IMG/VR virus record: IMGVR_UViG_3300008116_000172
Location: 1-32,329 of that record
Direction: 5' to 3' (one strand)
Length of the DNA: 32,329 nucleotides
Source of the DNA: a virus
Positions 14,895 through 22,382 of this stretch are shown here, one piece after another (position 1 is the first letter of the stretch; every line of letters starts with the position of its first letter). The position numbers were made by a program, and so were the translations under genes. The notes under the pieces were generated by a model, which was given only the letters and a program-made list of their open reading frames with translations, searched no databases and was not told where the DNA came from.

Positions 14895-15899
14895 TTATTG
14901 TGTCTTGCGATTGCGGATCATTGCAAGAATGTCTTCTGCACGACCGCCTGATGCTGGGGCTGCTGTTACAGCTGGCTTCGCCATTGCTGCTTCTGCTGTT
15001 GCAACATCATCTTCCCAAGGAGCTGCGTCTTCAACTGGCGCTGCTTTTGGTGCGGCTACTGCACGAGGAGCAGTTGCTTTATGTGGATCGCCTGTAGCTT
15101 GACCCATGCCAGCTGGTTTGAAGTATTGACCCCAACGTTCCATGTCATATGGTTCGCCGTCGACTGATGCTTCAAACATTTCTTTCATGATTCTCAATTC
15201 AACTTCAGAAGGCTTCTTTGGCAAGAAGTCTGACAAATTGTAAAGACCATGTGTCTTAAGATTAGACTGCTCATCTTCACTTAGTGGGCGTTCACGACGC
15301 TTCCAAGAGCTTGTAGAGTAGTCAGCATATCCGCCTTTAGATGTTTTAATCATCTTGAAGTCAACACCGTGAAGTGTGTCAGTTGGCAGATTGTCCATTT
15401 CTGGATCAAGCAATGCACCACGGATCAATTGAAAGATCTGAGGTCCGATGATAAATCTACGGATTGCATTTTCTGGCTTTTGTTCTTCTTTAAGACCGTC
15501 TTCAACAACGTATCCTTGGAAAATGTAGCTACGCTTCTTCCAATACTTACGACCCATGTCCTCAAGACTCTTGTCTTTAAACCAACCACGTACTTCGCTT
15601 AGGATTGGGCAGACGCTACCGTCGTTATACATTTCAACGCAAGGAACTTGCACTTGAACTTGTTTGTTATCGGTTTCGCCTTTAATGCCATTAAACGGCA
15701 ATTTGATCATTGCACGTTCAACCCAGAAGAATGTGTTGTCTGGATTTGCGTCTGGAAGGAATCGGACTACGCTCTCTTGACCTTCTTTAAGGTTCCAAAA
15801 GGGGTAAATTGAATTATCGCCACCGCTACGGGTGTTGTTGTCAGAACCACGTGATTCTTGTTCTTTGAGCTTTGCTCTGATTTCTGCTAGTGATGCCAT
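14895..15899 (-). CDS. gp32: gp32-like single-stranded DNA-binding protein
   Basis: It coats ssDNA and coordinates replication, repair and UvsX/UvsY loading. The OB-fold core shows YPFWNLKEGQESVVRFLPD (32-50), VQVPCVEMYNDGSVCPIL (83-100) and GRKYWKKRSYIFQGYV. Only two Cys (87 and 97) stand where T4 gp32 has a His-Cys3 zinc site, so zinc binding may be altered or absent; I recall cyanophage gp32 proteins sharing this. The C-terminus is an Ala/Pro-rich linker with PVEDAAPWEDDVATAEAA, then a basic end. The Shine-Dalgarno AGGAG precedes the ATG. The leader is long and structured (see 15949-16010). Confidence 0.9.
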   Translation of the reverse strand: MASLAEIRAKLKEQESRGSDNNTRSGGDNSIYPFWNLKEGQESVVRFLPDANPDNTFFWVERAMIKLPFNGIKGETDNKQVQVQVPCVEMYNDGSVCPILSEVRGWFKDKSLEDMGRKYWKKRSYIFQGYVVEDGLKEEQKPENAIRRFIIGPQIFQLIRGALLDPEMDNLPTDTLHGVDFKMIKTSKGGYADYSTSSWKRRERPLSEDEQSNLKTHGLYNLSDFLPKKPSEVELRIMKEMFEASVDGEPYDMERWGQYFKPAGMGQATGDPHKATAPRAVAAPKAAPVEDAAPWEDDVATAEAAMAKPAVTAAPASGGRAEDILAMIRNRKTQ

Positions 15900-15948
15900 A
15901 GTTTTTCTCCTGTAATAGCCTATGTTTTAATTTAAGTTTGCCTGTATC

Positions 15949-15970
15949 TACTTTACACCATCGTAAAGTA
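15949..15970 (-). promoter_or_regulatory. Second leader hairpin upstream of gp32
   Basis: An 8-bp stem, TACTTTAC (15949-15956) with GTAAAGTA (15963-15970) and a 6-base loop, stands one base from the hairpin at 15972-16003. The rest of the leader toward the gp32 ATG is A/U-rich. T4 gp32 represses its own translation through leader structure; a comparable role is inferred. Confidence 0.5.
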
Positions 15971-15971
15971 A

Positions 15972-16003
15972 AAAAGTGCATACATGTTATTGTACGCACT
16001 TTT
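15972..16003 (-). terminator. Factor-independent terminator after the 723-aa gene
   Basis: A 12-bp stem (15972-15983 with 15992-16003, one G-T pair), an 8-base loop and then six T on the minus strand. It lies 40 bases past the stop at 16043. The other strand also has a short T-run, so it could act both ways. Confidence 0.75.
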
Positions 16004-16010
16004 ATTTATC
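16003..16010 (-). promoter_or_regulatory. Late box GATAAATA upstream of gp32
   Basis: GATAAATA touches the terminator's distal arm. It predicts a start near 15997, inside the terminator stem, so messages begun here would carry only part of that hairpin, while read-through from upstream would form it fully. Confidence 0.55.
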
Positions 16011-16042
16011 TTTGCAAGAGCAATCTTGCCTAAAATGTGATT

Positions 16043-18214
16043 TTATTTTGTCAATCCAATGGATTCAACAGTAACTCCATGTTTTTTTAATAGTTGAGCT
16101 GTTTTTATGGCCCACTGCTTATTATGTTCAGCAGCATTACCGATCATACCTCTCACTATAGCTATTTTTAAGCCTGCATGTTCATTTGCATAACGCGGAT
16201 TCTTTTCAACCATAGCAGAATGCTGATCTTGTACTCGTCGAACAAAGCCAGGATCATTTGCACCGCCAGGGCCTTCTTTCAAACCAGCAAGTTTTTTCAT
16301 ACGTGACATTTCATTTACTTGATGTAGTCTTTCAATAACTTTTTTAGCCATTGAAACAGAGTTATCACCAAACTTCTTTTCACATGCAATCAATACACCA
16401 GTTTCGCCTTTAGGAAAACTTCCTTCTTCGGTATTGTACATTGATTTGATAAACTCTACTAGCTCTTCTGATTTATTGCCAAATACATCTTCTACTGTCA
16501 TTCCAGCTTTAACTACAGCTTCACCTAGTGTCATTTCTTTTCCAGCAATTCGAATTACAGTTTCTGCTGTAGCACCTGCCTTCTTAGCTTTCTCGATTGC
16601 AGCTTGCATACCCTTTTTTGCCAAGTGTTTTGCTTTGCTGTGACCTTGTCCGCTCTTACCAGGAGTTACATCTTTACTAGGCTTTTCATCTGGATCAAAT
16701 GGAGGATCTTCTTTACTTTCACCCCAGATGTCTGCCATAACTGGCGCAGGTGCAGCAGGTGCAGCCGGCTCTGGTGCAGGTGCAGGTGCAGGTGCAGGTG
16801 CTGCGGCAGCATCAGCTGGCATAGGCTCTGCGGCTGCTTCAGGTTCTGGCATAGGCTCTGCGTCAAAATTTAATTGACTAAGTACATCTGTTCCATTTTC
16901 TTGATCTTTAATAGTGATGTAATCTTTAAGAATATCCCTAACGTCACTCTCTGGAGAAATTTCTCCCAATTCTTTGAACACTTCAAAAAGTTCTTCATCA
17001 TCAATAATACCCTGCAAACTTTCGGTTGCATTAGTACCATCGACACCAACAGGAATAGCTTCTGCAATCAATTCATTTAATTGAGCAATTAAATCTTGAT
17101 TCTCGTCTCCGAACAGGTCATTGCTTTCGACAATTGAATTTAAGAAAGATTCATACGCTTCAACTTCTGGTATTTCTTTAGTTGCAGTTTCTTCTATTTC
17201 TTCAGAGGTTTCAATCAAATCGTCAATACCTAATTCTTTAACTGGAATATCAGTTTCATCTACTAATTTAAAAATATACGGGAATACATTTTTTAGTTCT
17301 TCGTTAAATGTACGAACTGTTAAACGATCAATCCAATCATTCATGATATTCTCTGGAATATCAACAGACTCGTGTTCAGTAAAAGATTCTGCAAAAGTTT
17401 TGTAGTTATTGGAACTTTGTAAACTGTGAATTTCTTTTTTGATTGAATCAATACGTTCCATTACTTTGCTATTTACATTGCCCATTGCTTCGCTGATAGT
17501 ATCGTTTCTTTCAACATAGTGTTTGAACATGCGTAGTTTGCCAAGTTCTTCACTTAAGCCAATAACATATTTTCCGATAGAATCATAAGGAGTACCGCCA
17601 TGACCTACGTGTTGTGCAAGAGCTCTAGCACCGTTAAGATGTCTAAACGGATACTTAAAACGTTCCCCGTCTAAGTTTTCAACGTAAATGCTTTCAATGC
17701 GTTGAGCACGGCCTGCTGGGTTTTCCACGTTAACTGGGGCACTATGTTTAACGATTAGTTTAGAGGTTCCCAAATTTTGGTAACTAGTCATGCTAGTTCC
17801 AAATAGTTTGCTTTCGCTCATTTTTGATTCTCCGAAGTTTGTTTTTGATAGATGTTTGTAATCTCTTTTTTCTAGATTGCTTTTTGCGATGTCTCGTGTG
17901 TCAAATGTTAAAAGGTGTTGTTTAGCAAACTCTCGCAATTCTTTTAAGAATCCAAAGAACTGATTTTTAACAAAGTCAGTTTTGTCTCCTACAACATCAT
18001 TTGAATAAATGACCACTAGTCCATCATCTTCAGATAAACTAACACTCATTCTTCCTAACATTTGGCCTTTATGCTTGTAGTCAAACTCAAAGAATCTTGC
18101 ATCTTCGGGTTCGCTGGTTGTTTCGCTATTTTCGTCACCGAGTTTAAGGTTAGGAAACTGGGTCCTAATCTTATCAAACAGTTCGCTAGCAATGACACTG
18201 AGATTTTTATTCAT
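16043..18214 (-). CDS. Large unknown late protein between terminase and gp32 (723 aa)
   Basis: No named family is recognised. Residues 1-110 form a compact domain (FFEFDYKHKGQMLGRMSVSL). The centre is helical with GGTPYDSIGKYVIGLSEELG and RTFNEELKNVFPYIFKL. Residues about 400-450 are acidic, about 450-492 form an Ala/Pro/Glu linker encoded by GGTGCA repeats, and the rest holds a basic Lys/Ala region followed by MTLGEAVVKAGMTVEDVFGN. I recall similar proteins in aquatic T4-like phages, unannotated. I start at 18214, not the ATG at 18268 inside the terminase gene, because a late box ends five bases upstream. A virion-internal or head-assembly protein fits, unproven. Confidence 0.65.
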   Translation of the reverse strand: MNKNLSVIASELFDKIRTQFPNLKLGDENSETTSEPEDARFFEFDYKHKGQMLGRMSVSLSEDDGLVVIYSNDVVGDKTDFVKNQFFGFLKELREFAKQHLLTFDTRDIAKSNLEKRDYKHLSKTNFGESKMSESKLFGTSMTSYQNLGTSKLIVKHSAPVNVENPAGRAQRIESIYVENLDGERFKYPFRHLNGARALAQHVGHGGTPYDSIGKYVIGLSEELGKLRMFKHYVERNDTISEAMGNVNSKVMERIDSIKKEIHSLQSSNNYKTFAESFTEHESVDIPENIMNDWIDRLTVRTFNEELKNVFPYIFKLVDETDIPVKELGIDDLIETSEEIEETATKEIPEVEAYESFLNSIVESNDLFGDENQDLIAQLNELIAEAIPVGVDGTNATESLQGIIDDEELFEVFKELGEISPESDVRDILKDYITIKDQENGTDVLSQLNFDAEPMPEPEAAAEPMPADAAAAPAPAPAPAPEPAAPAAPAPVMADIWGESKEDPPFDPDEKPSKDVTPGKSGQGHSKAKHLAKKGMQAAIEKAKKAGATAETVIRIAGKEMTLGEAVVKAGMTVEDVFGNKSEELVEFIKSMYNTEEGSFPKGETGVLIACEKKFGDNSVSMAKKVIERLHQVNEMSRMKKLAGLKEGPGGANDPGFVRRVQDQHSAMVEKNPRYANEHAGLKIAIVRGMIGNAAEHNKQWAIKTAQLLKKHGVTVESIGLTK
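16773..16801. repeat. GGTGCA hexamer repeat encoding Ala-Pro
   Basis: Nearly five tandem copies of GGTGCA encode the Pro-Ala alternation in the linker of the 723-aa protein. The unit is prone to slippage, so linker length may vary between relatives. Confidence 0.9.
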
Positions 18215-18219
18215 ATTGA

Positions 18220-18227
18220 TATTTATC
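18220..18227 (-). promoter_or_regulatory. Late box GATAAATA, leaderless start of the 723-aa gene
   Basis: GATAAATA is followed by five bases and the ATG at 18214, so the T4 late start rule gives +1 exactly at the A of ATG. The box overlaps the TGA stop of the terminase gene. No Shine-Dalgarno sequence is present. Confidence 0.7.
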
Positions 18228-19821
18228 AGATATTTGATGAAACAAAGATCGGCATTGGCATTTCCCAATCTTCGTCTTCGTTAGGAGTACCTGTAGTAAT
18301 GCTGTCAAATACTCGCGGATCCCAATCTGCTAATACTGAACTCATCCTAACTGCTAACAACATAGCACTTACTAAGTCATCTTGCTCTTCTAATTTAGCT
18401 TTAAATGTTACACCTGAAGCAATAAAGTTCTTTAGTTCTGAAATTAAAGGTTTGCTTGCGATATCCATTTTACCTGACTCTATTAGGTATTTTAAACGTG
18501 CTGCTGCTGAAATTTTGGCACCGTGAGTAGTGTTAAATCCTTTGCGGAACTTGCGTACATGTCCTTTACGTACAGGCTCGCTTAAGAACATTCCGCCAAA
18601 GTTTTCCTCGCCTATGTCTCTAATACATACAAGTCCTGCTTCACCTACTGTATTGTTTTCTATTGACCAGTAGACGTTATTTCCATTATCTTCGCCTATT
18701 TCATCTAATAAGCTTCTAACCACTTCTTTAAGTATTCTAATCTGTCCTTGAATAGGTGTTAGGTTATGTTGCCATTCTGCTACTTGCTTAAATGTAGGTA
18801 ACTCTAAAACTTCAATAGCCGAGTTATTGCCGCCTGTGCCTAGGCTAGGATCTAAACTTACAATGTATAAGTTATCAGCTGTAGGACGCTTATACCACCG
18901 TACTTGCCCTGCTTTAAACAAAGGCTCTCTACCAGTCATTTCACTTAGTTTAATACTGTTGACCAATGTCTCGTCGTAAATCAAGAACTCACAATTGTAT
19001 TCTCGGCGGAATCGTTCTTCTCCAATACGTCCTCGTTCTAGTGACGCCCATTTTTCGTCTCGATCAGGATGCTCATTCCATTTACATGTAAATGCTTTAA
19101 ATCCATTAATGCCTACTTCTGTTTCGTTACCGTGCTCGTCAAATTTCTTATTGGCTTCTTTCCATATAGTAGCAAATGTATCTTCATCACTGTTAGGAGT
19201 TGAAGTAATAATTGCTTTACCACCAGTTGCTAGTGTAGGTGATATGGAAGTCCAGAATTCATCAGCGATATTGGGGGGAACAAATGCAAACTCATCACAG
19301 TATAGTAAGGAGATAGACATACCGCGGCCTGTATTGCCAGTAGTAGTTGTAGAGACAATTCGTGATCCGTTATCAAATTCAATACTCCCTTTGTTGTAAT
19401 TAATAACCCCTGCTCTTATATGCTCAGGGCATAGTTCGTATGCATAACGAATACGTTGCATAATTTCTTGCGAACCTGTATATTTGTGTGCTGAAATAAG
19501 TACAGTTTGATCAGGATGAAACATTGCGTACCAGAGCAAGTAACCTGCTGCACAAGTAGTTTTCCCCATCTGTCGAGGTAACATATTAACATTAAATCTA
19601 TGACCGTGATATGCGTCTAATAATCTCTTTTGATAATCAAAAGGTTTAAACAACATCTTACCTCTCACAGGATGTTGAATGTAAAAAAAGTTTTCACAGA
19701 AATAATGATAGCCAACTTGGTTATCTGAACAAGCGACTAAATCTTCAATATGCTTTTCAGTAAATGTTTCTTTACTGTGAGCTTTTTTAGTTAGTACGCC
19801 GTCTAAGGATTTATTTGCCAT
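18226..19821 (-). CDS. gp17: Large terminase subunit (gp17-like)
   Basis: This is the packaging motor ATPase and headful nuclease. The N-terminal ATPase has LPRQMGKTT (81-89, Walker A) and SLLYCDEF (171-178, Walker B with catalytic Glu). The C-terminal RNase H-like nuclease begins near residue 318 with IVSLDPSLGTGG (320-331, catalytic Asp324); a second acidic site is likely in the NNVYWSIENNTVG region. The 531-residue length compares with 610 in T4. The ATG at 19821 is five bases after the late box GGTAAATA and lacks a Shine-Dalgarno sequence. Confidence 0.95.
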   Translation of the reverse strand: MANKSLDGVLTKKAHSKETFTEKHIEDLVACSDNQVGYHYFCENFFYIQHPVRGKMLFKPFDYQKRLLDAYHGHRFNVNMLPRQMGKTTCAAGYLLWYAMFHPDQTVLISAHKYTGSQEIMQRIRYAYELCPEHIRAGVINYNKGSIEFDNGSRIVSTTTTGNTGRGMSISLLYCDEFAFVPPNIADEFWTSISPTLATGGKAIITSTPNSDEDTFATIWKEANKKFDEHGNETEVGINGFKAFTCKWNEHPDRDEKWASLERGRIGEERFRREYNCEFLIYDETLVNSIKLSEMTGREPLFKAGQVRWYKRPTADNLYIVSLDPSLGTGGNNSAIEVLELPTFKQVAEWQHNLTPIQGQIRILKEVVRSLLDEIGEDNGNNVYWSIENNTVGEAGLVCIRDIGEENFGGMFLSEPVRKGHVRKFRKGFNTTHGAKISAAARLKYLIESGKMDIASKPLISELKNFIASGVTFKAKLEEQDDLVSAMLLAVRMSSVLADWDPRVFDSITTGTPNEDEDWEMPMPIFVSSNI

Positions 19822-19826
19822 GTAAT

Positions 19827-19834
19827 TATTTACC
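19827..19834 (-). promoter_or_regulatory. Late box GGTAAATA, leaderless start of gp17
   Basis: The box stands between the terminator at 19836-19863 and the gp17 ATG. Five bases separate it from the ATG, placing the predicted start at the A of ATG. Confidence 0.65.
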
Positions 19835-19835
19835 G

Positions 19836-19863
19836 AAAAAAATAGCCTCCGAAGAGGCTATTT
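19836..19863 (-). terminator. Terminator with UUCG tetraloop upstream of gp17
   Basis: A 10-bp stem (19840-19849 with 19854-19863) closes a TTCG loop on the minus strand and is followed by a run of seven T. It ends the message of the 184-aa gene 40 bases after its stop. Confidence 0.85.
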
Positions 19864-19902
19864 GGATAGGGCTTAATCTCCCTAACTGCACTGGTATTCT
19901 AT

Positions 19903-20457
19903 TTAACGATTTTTAATTTCTTGGTATAAAGATTCGAGTCTAATCTTTAGATTACCTGATGGTAGTTTAAAAGTTTCTCCTGAAGTAACTTTCATAGGAT
20001 TGCCACCGCCATTGACTTTAGGAGCTTCTGCACCTTTACTGTGCAAGTCATCACCTGTGCCTGTTACTGCATCTTGATTGCTGTACATTTCGTCTGGTTC
20101 ATTTTCATAGTCGTCATCAATAGACATCATGTCCATGCCAGGCTGTTTTTTAACAATTACATCCATATCGTTGTCGCCGAATTCTTCAGGCTCGCCTAGG
20201 TCAATATCAGGATCATTGTCAGCAACATCGTCGATATTTTTCAAAATGGCCATTAAGTCTCTGATGCCGCCTGCGCCACTGCCGTTCATGCTGACGTTCA
20301 TTGTAACGCTGTCTTGTTGCTTAGGAGCACCCATCATGCCTCCAGGCATGTTTTCCATACCAGGCATACCGCATTCAGCTGTTAATTCTTCAGCTACACT
20401 AGACTCAGTTGGTGTGTCTAGATCTCTCATTCTTTGCATTAGTTCATTGAAGTTCAT
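19903..20457 (-). CDS. Acidic Met/Gly-rich phage protein (184 aa), unknown
   Basis: After a helical start (MNFNELMQRMRDLDTP) come a Gly/Met-rich stretch (GMPGMENMPGGMMG), the core SVTMNVSMNGSGAGGIRDLM and a long Asp/Glu-rich region. It ends with a positively charged helix, LPSGNLKIRLESLYQEIKNR. Low complexity and acidity suggest a scaffold or disordered virion protein. It lies between the small and large terminase genes. Shine-Dalgarno AAGGA precedes the ATG, and it starts just after the stop of the 201-aa gene. Confidence 0.55.
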   Translation of the reverse strand: MNFNELMQRMRDLDTPTESSVAEELTAECGMPGMENMPGGMMGAPKQQDSVTMNVSMNGSGAGGIRDLMAILKNIDDVADNDPDIDLGEPEEFGDNDMDVIVKKQPGMDMMSIDDDYENEPDEMYSNQDAVTGTGDDLHSKGAEAPKVNGGGNPMKVTSGETFKLPSGNLKIRLESLYQEIKNR

Positions 20458-20459
20458 AC

Positions 20460-21065
20460 TTAGTCCTTTGTCTTTCCACCGAATAGGCTTCTAGCAGGAC
20501 CTGCTGCTGGCATTGTATCGGCTTTTTCTTTGTGTAATTTTTTAGCAAGTAAAGCATCGTTAACACCTTTAACTTGTTCTGATTCTTTTTTTACTTTGCT
20601 TAATGTTTTTAAGAAGTTAGAAACTTGCTTGTCGCCCATTAGCCCTTGATTGTTTTCTTTACCGTAATCTTGTGTTAATAAGGATTGTTTTTTCTTATCT
20701 TCTTGATTAGCATTTTCATTTTCAATAGCCCAGTTAGCTTCTTCTAATGGAGTGCGAACACAAATAGAATCTCTGTTAATGCCCGTAGCATTTGCCAGTA
20801 ACTCTGCAATAACTGTGCTAGTTGCTGGGTAATCAACTTCTGCTTCAAATACTGTCATCGCTGCATTTTTAACATTAGGAAAGTCTAACAAGTTAGCTTG
20901 TATTGGACTACTCTTGCCTTTAGTAAAGCGAGAAACTTTATATTGTTGCAAGGCAGTTTCCATGCAGTCTTCACAATTGTCAGGCAAGTCGCCTGCAACT
21001 TTAATTTTAAAAGCGTACTTTTTTTCTTCTACGCTTTCTGATAGGTAATCGATAAATGATTTCAT
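20460..21065 (-). CDS. Unknown phage protein (201 aa) in packaging cluster
   Basis: It starts MKSFIDYLSESVEEKKYAFK, the kind of short amphipathic N-terminus seen in T4-like prohead-associated proteins. An alpha/beta domain to about residue 105 includes NCEDCMETAL, and a Lys/Gln-rich helical tail follows (FLKTLSKVKKESEQVKG). No catalytic motif is seen. AGGA sits seven to eight bases before the ATG. It lies directly downstream of the small terminase gene, and a late-type box AATAAATA at 21084-21091 precedes it. Confidence 0.5.
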   Translation of the reverse strand: MKSFIDYLSESVEEKKYAFKIKVAGDLPDNCEDCMETALQQYKVSRFTKGKSSPIQANLLDFPNVKNAAMTVFEAEVDYPATSTVIAELLANATGINRDSICVRTPLEEANWAIENENANQEDKKKQSLLTQDYGKENNQGLMGDKQVSNFLKTLSKVKKESEQVKGVNDALLAKKLHKEKADTMPAAGPARSLFGGKTKD

Positions 21066-21082
21066 TTTATAATCCTGATACC

Positions 21083-21574
21083 TTATTTATTCATATTTTT
21101 AAGTTTTTCAATTAAACTATTACGATCTGTTACAATAACACCTTCACCTTGCACAGTAATGCTTTCGTCTGCGTTATTACCTTTTTGATCTAACGCTTGT
21201 TTCTTAAGCTGTAGTTCAATCATCTTTAATTTTTTATCAATCTTTGCTGCTTTAGCATCAATAGCATTTTTAAGCATACCGCCTGCAACTTCAAAAATAC
21301 GACCACTATATCTGCTGTCAACGTTCATACCTAAATCCATTAAGTCGTCATAAGCATCAGTAGCACGTTGAGCTAGTGCATCAAATTCGTTATCGCTTAG
21401 GTCTCCTAGACCTTTAACTTGGGGCAGTGCTGCTGAAATTTTATCAAACTCAGCCATATCTCTAAGTAAAGGAGGCGTAGATGTTACATCATGCTTTTCA
21501 GCCTTAGCTTCTGCTTGCTTTACCATCTTTTTGTTTTCAGGTAAATTTAGTATTTCTTCTAATCGTTTAGTCAT
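21083..21574 (-). CDS. gp16: Small terminase subunit (gp16-like)
   Basis: It recognises phage DNA and stimulates gp17. It is an all-helical protein of 163 residues (T4 gp16 has 164), with central ATDAYDDLMDLGMNVDSRYS and ARIFEVAGGML-like helices, then a coiled-coil segment KAAKIDKKLKMIELQLKKQA (109-128), and a C-terminal VQGEGVIVTDRNSLIEKL. The pattern matches gp16 of cyanophage-type T4-like phages as I recall it. A late-like box GATAAGTA lies five bases before the ATG and includes the stop of gp4. Confidence 0.75.
   Translation of the reverse strand: MTKRLEEILNLPENKKMVKQAEAKAEKHDVTSTPPLLRDMAEFDKISAALPQVKGLGDLSDNEFDALAQRATDAYDDLMDLGMNVDSRYSGRIFEVAGGMLKNAIDAKAAKIDKKLKMIELQLKKQALDQKGNNADESITVQGEGVIVTDRNSLIEKLKNMNK
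21084..21091 (-). promoter_or_regulatory. Late box AATAAATA upstream of the 201-aa gene
   Basis: The box overlaps the end of the gp16 gene and predicts a start near 21078, giving a leader of about 12 bases that contains AGGA. Confidence 0.45.
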
Positions 21575-21579
21575 ATTTT

Positions 21580-21587
21580 TACTTATC
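21580..21587 (-). promoter_or_regulatory. Weak late-like box GATAAGTA before gp16
   Basis: It differs from GATAAATA at one position, has the same five-base spacing to the ATG, and contains the TAA stop of gp4. A possible Shine-Dalgarno sequence (AGGAAAGAG) lies further upstream, so it may be chance. Confidence 0.3.
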
Positions 21588-22017
21588 TCTTTCCTGTATG
21601 GAATAGATCAGTTTCGTTAACTACTCGAAATTTAATACCTTGAGATTTACACCATGCTTGTGCTGCACGCCATTTGGCTACATTTTTAGCATACTGTATT
21701 TGATTATGTTTATTCTTTCCTACTTTTTCATGTAGTGTTTGATTTAAAGGTTTTACTTCAATAAGTTCAACAAACATTTTACCTGCTTTGTCAATGTACT
21801 GTACAAAAAAATCAGGAACGTAAATAGTTTGTTTTCCAGTAATAGGACAACGATAAGGAATACTTATTGCTTCACTAGCCCATTTTTGTATGCTAGGATG
21901 TGTGTCACATGTACGCATGAAAGTAAATTCCCAAGAGCTTCTGTATGTAGGCTGTTTGTTTCCTACATATTTTTCCGGGTTTTTTATTGTGTACTTTCCC
22001 TGGGCAAAGCGACTCAT
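21583..22017 (-). CDS. gp4: Head completion nuclease (gp4-like)
   Basis: T4 gp4 (also called gp50/65) is needed to finish filled heads and has a TnsA-like PD-(D/E)XK nuclease fold. Visible residues are YRSSWEF (25-31, Glu30), IPYRCPITGKQTIYVPDFFV (53-72, Asp69) and ELIEVKP (84-90, Glu87 and Lys89), a complete nuclease core. The length of 144 compares with about 150 in T4. It starts with a 4-base overlap with the upstream gene. Confidence 0.85.
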   Translation of the reverse strand: MSRFAQGKYTIKNPEKYVGNKQPTYRSSWEFTFMRTCDTHPSIQKWASEAISIPYRCPITGKQTIYVPDFFVQYIDKAGKMFVELIEVKPLNQTLHEKVGKNKHNQIQYAKNVAKWRAAQAWCKSQGIKFRVVNETDLFHTGKR

Positions 22018-22382
22018 GGTTTAATATTGCGACTTTCGAGAGTCAACGACTCATTTGCTATCTTGTAGCCTAATGCGCTAGTTTTTTCTCTATAAACATT
22101 AATTATTTCAGTTACTACGTTACTCAACTGTACATCAGATAAATTTTTAAGAGTATCAATTAGTTGAAATACATTTACGTTGTCTGCTCTTGCTTGATTT
22201 AATAGAACAATAGCAAGATTCCTAGAAGATTCTTCGTCAAAGTCTCTTTTTAAAAAAAATCCAACAACTGCATCTATTTGTACAGCGGGAAAAGTTACTT
22301 CTTTTTGATAGTATTTGTCAAAGAAGTTTCTAACTTCAGTGCTACTATCAATGTTTTCTACATTGTTTAAATTTGAAATCAT
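22014..22382 (-). CDS. Conserved helical phage protein (122 aa), unknown
   Basis: It is mostly helical, with a compact core KRDFDEESSRNLAIVLLNQA (50-69) and DNVNVFQLIDTLKNLSDVQL. I recall this pattern from T4-like phage genes next to tail genes, without assigned function. It is joined by ATGA-type overlaps to the tail-tube-like gene upstream and to gp4 downstream, which suggests a virion assembly role. Confidence 0.55.
   Translation of the reverse strand: MISNLNNVENIDSSTEVRNFFDKYYQKEVTFPAVQIDAVVGFFLKRDFDEESSRNLAIVLLNQARADNVNVFQLIDTLKNLSDVQLSNVVTEIINVYREKTSALGYKIANESLTLESRNIKP

Noticed and set aside
14876-15102. Plus-strand Leu-rich and Ala-rich frames opposite the gp32 C-terminus
   Set aside because: They mirror the Ala/Pro-rich gp32 tail; gp32 is certain on the other strand.
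16773-16801. Hexamer repeats as a CRISPR-like array
   Set aside because: A single in-frame coding repeat without spacers; no CRISPR array was seen anywhere in the window.
16604-16873. Plus-strand Cys/Arg-rich open frame opposite the Ala/Pro linker
   Set aside because: It is a by-product of the GGTGCA repeat in the minus-strand gene; no start signal and no plausible protein.
18215-18268. ATG at 18268 for the 723-aa gene
   Set aside because: It overlaps the terminase gene and lies upstream of the late box; 18214 matches the spacing rule seen elsewhere.
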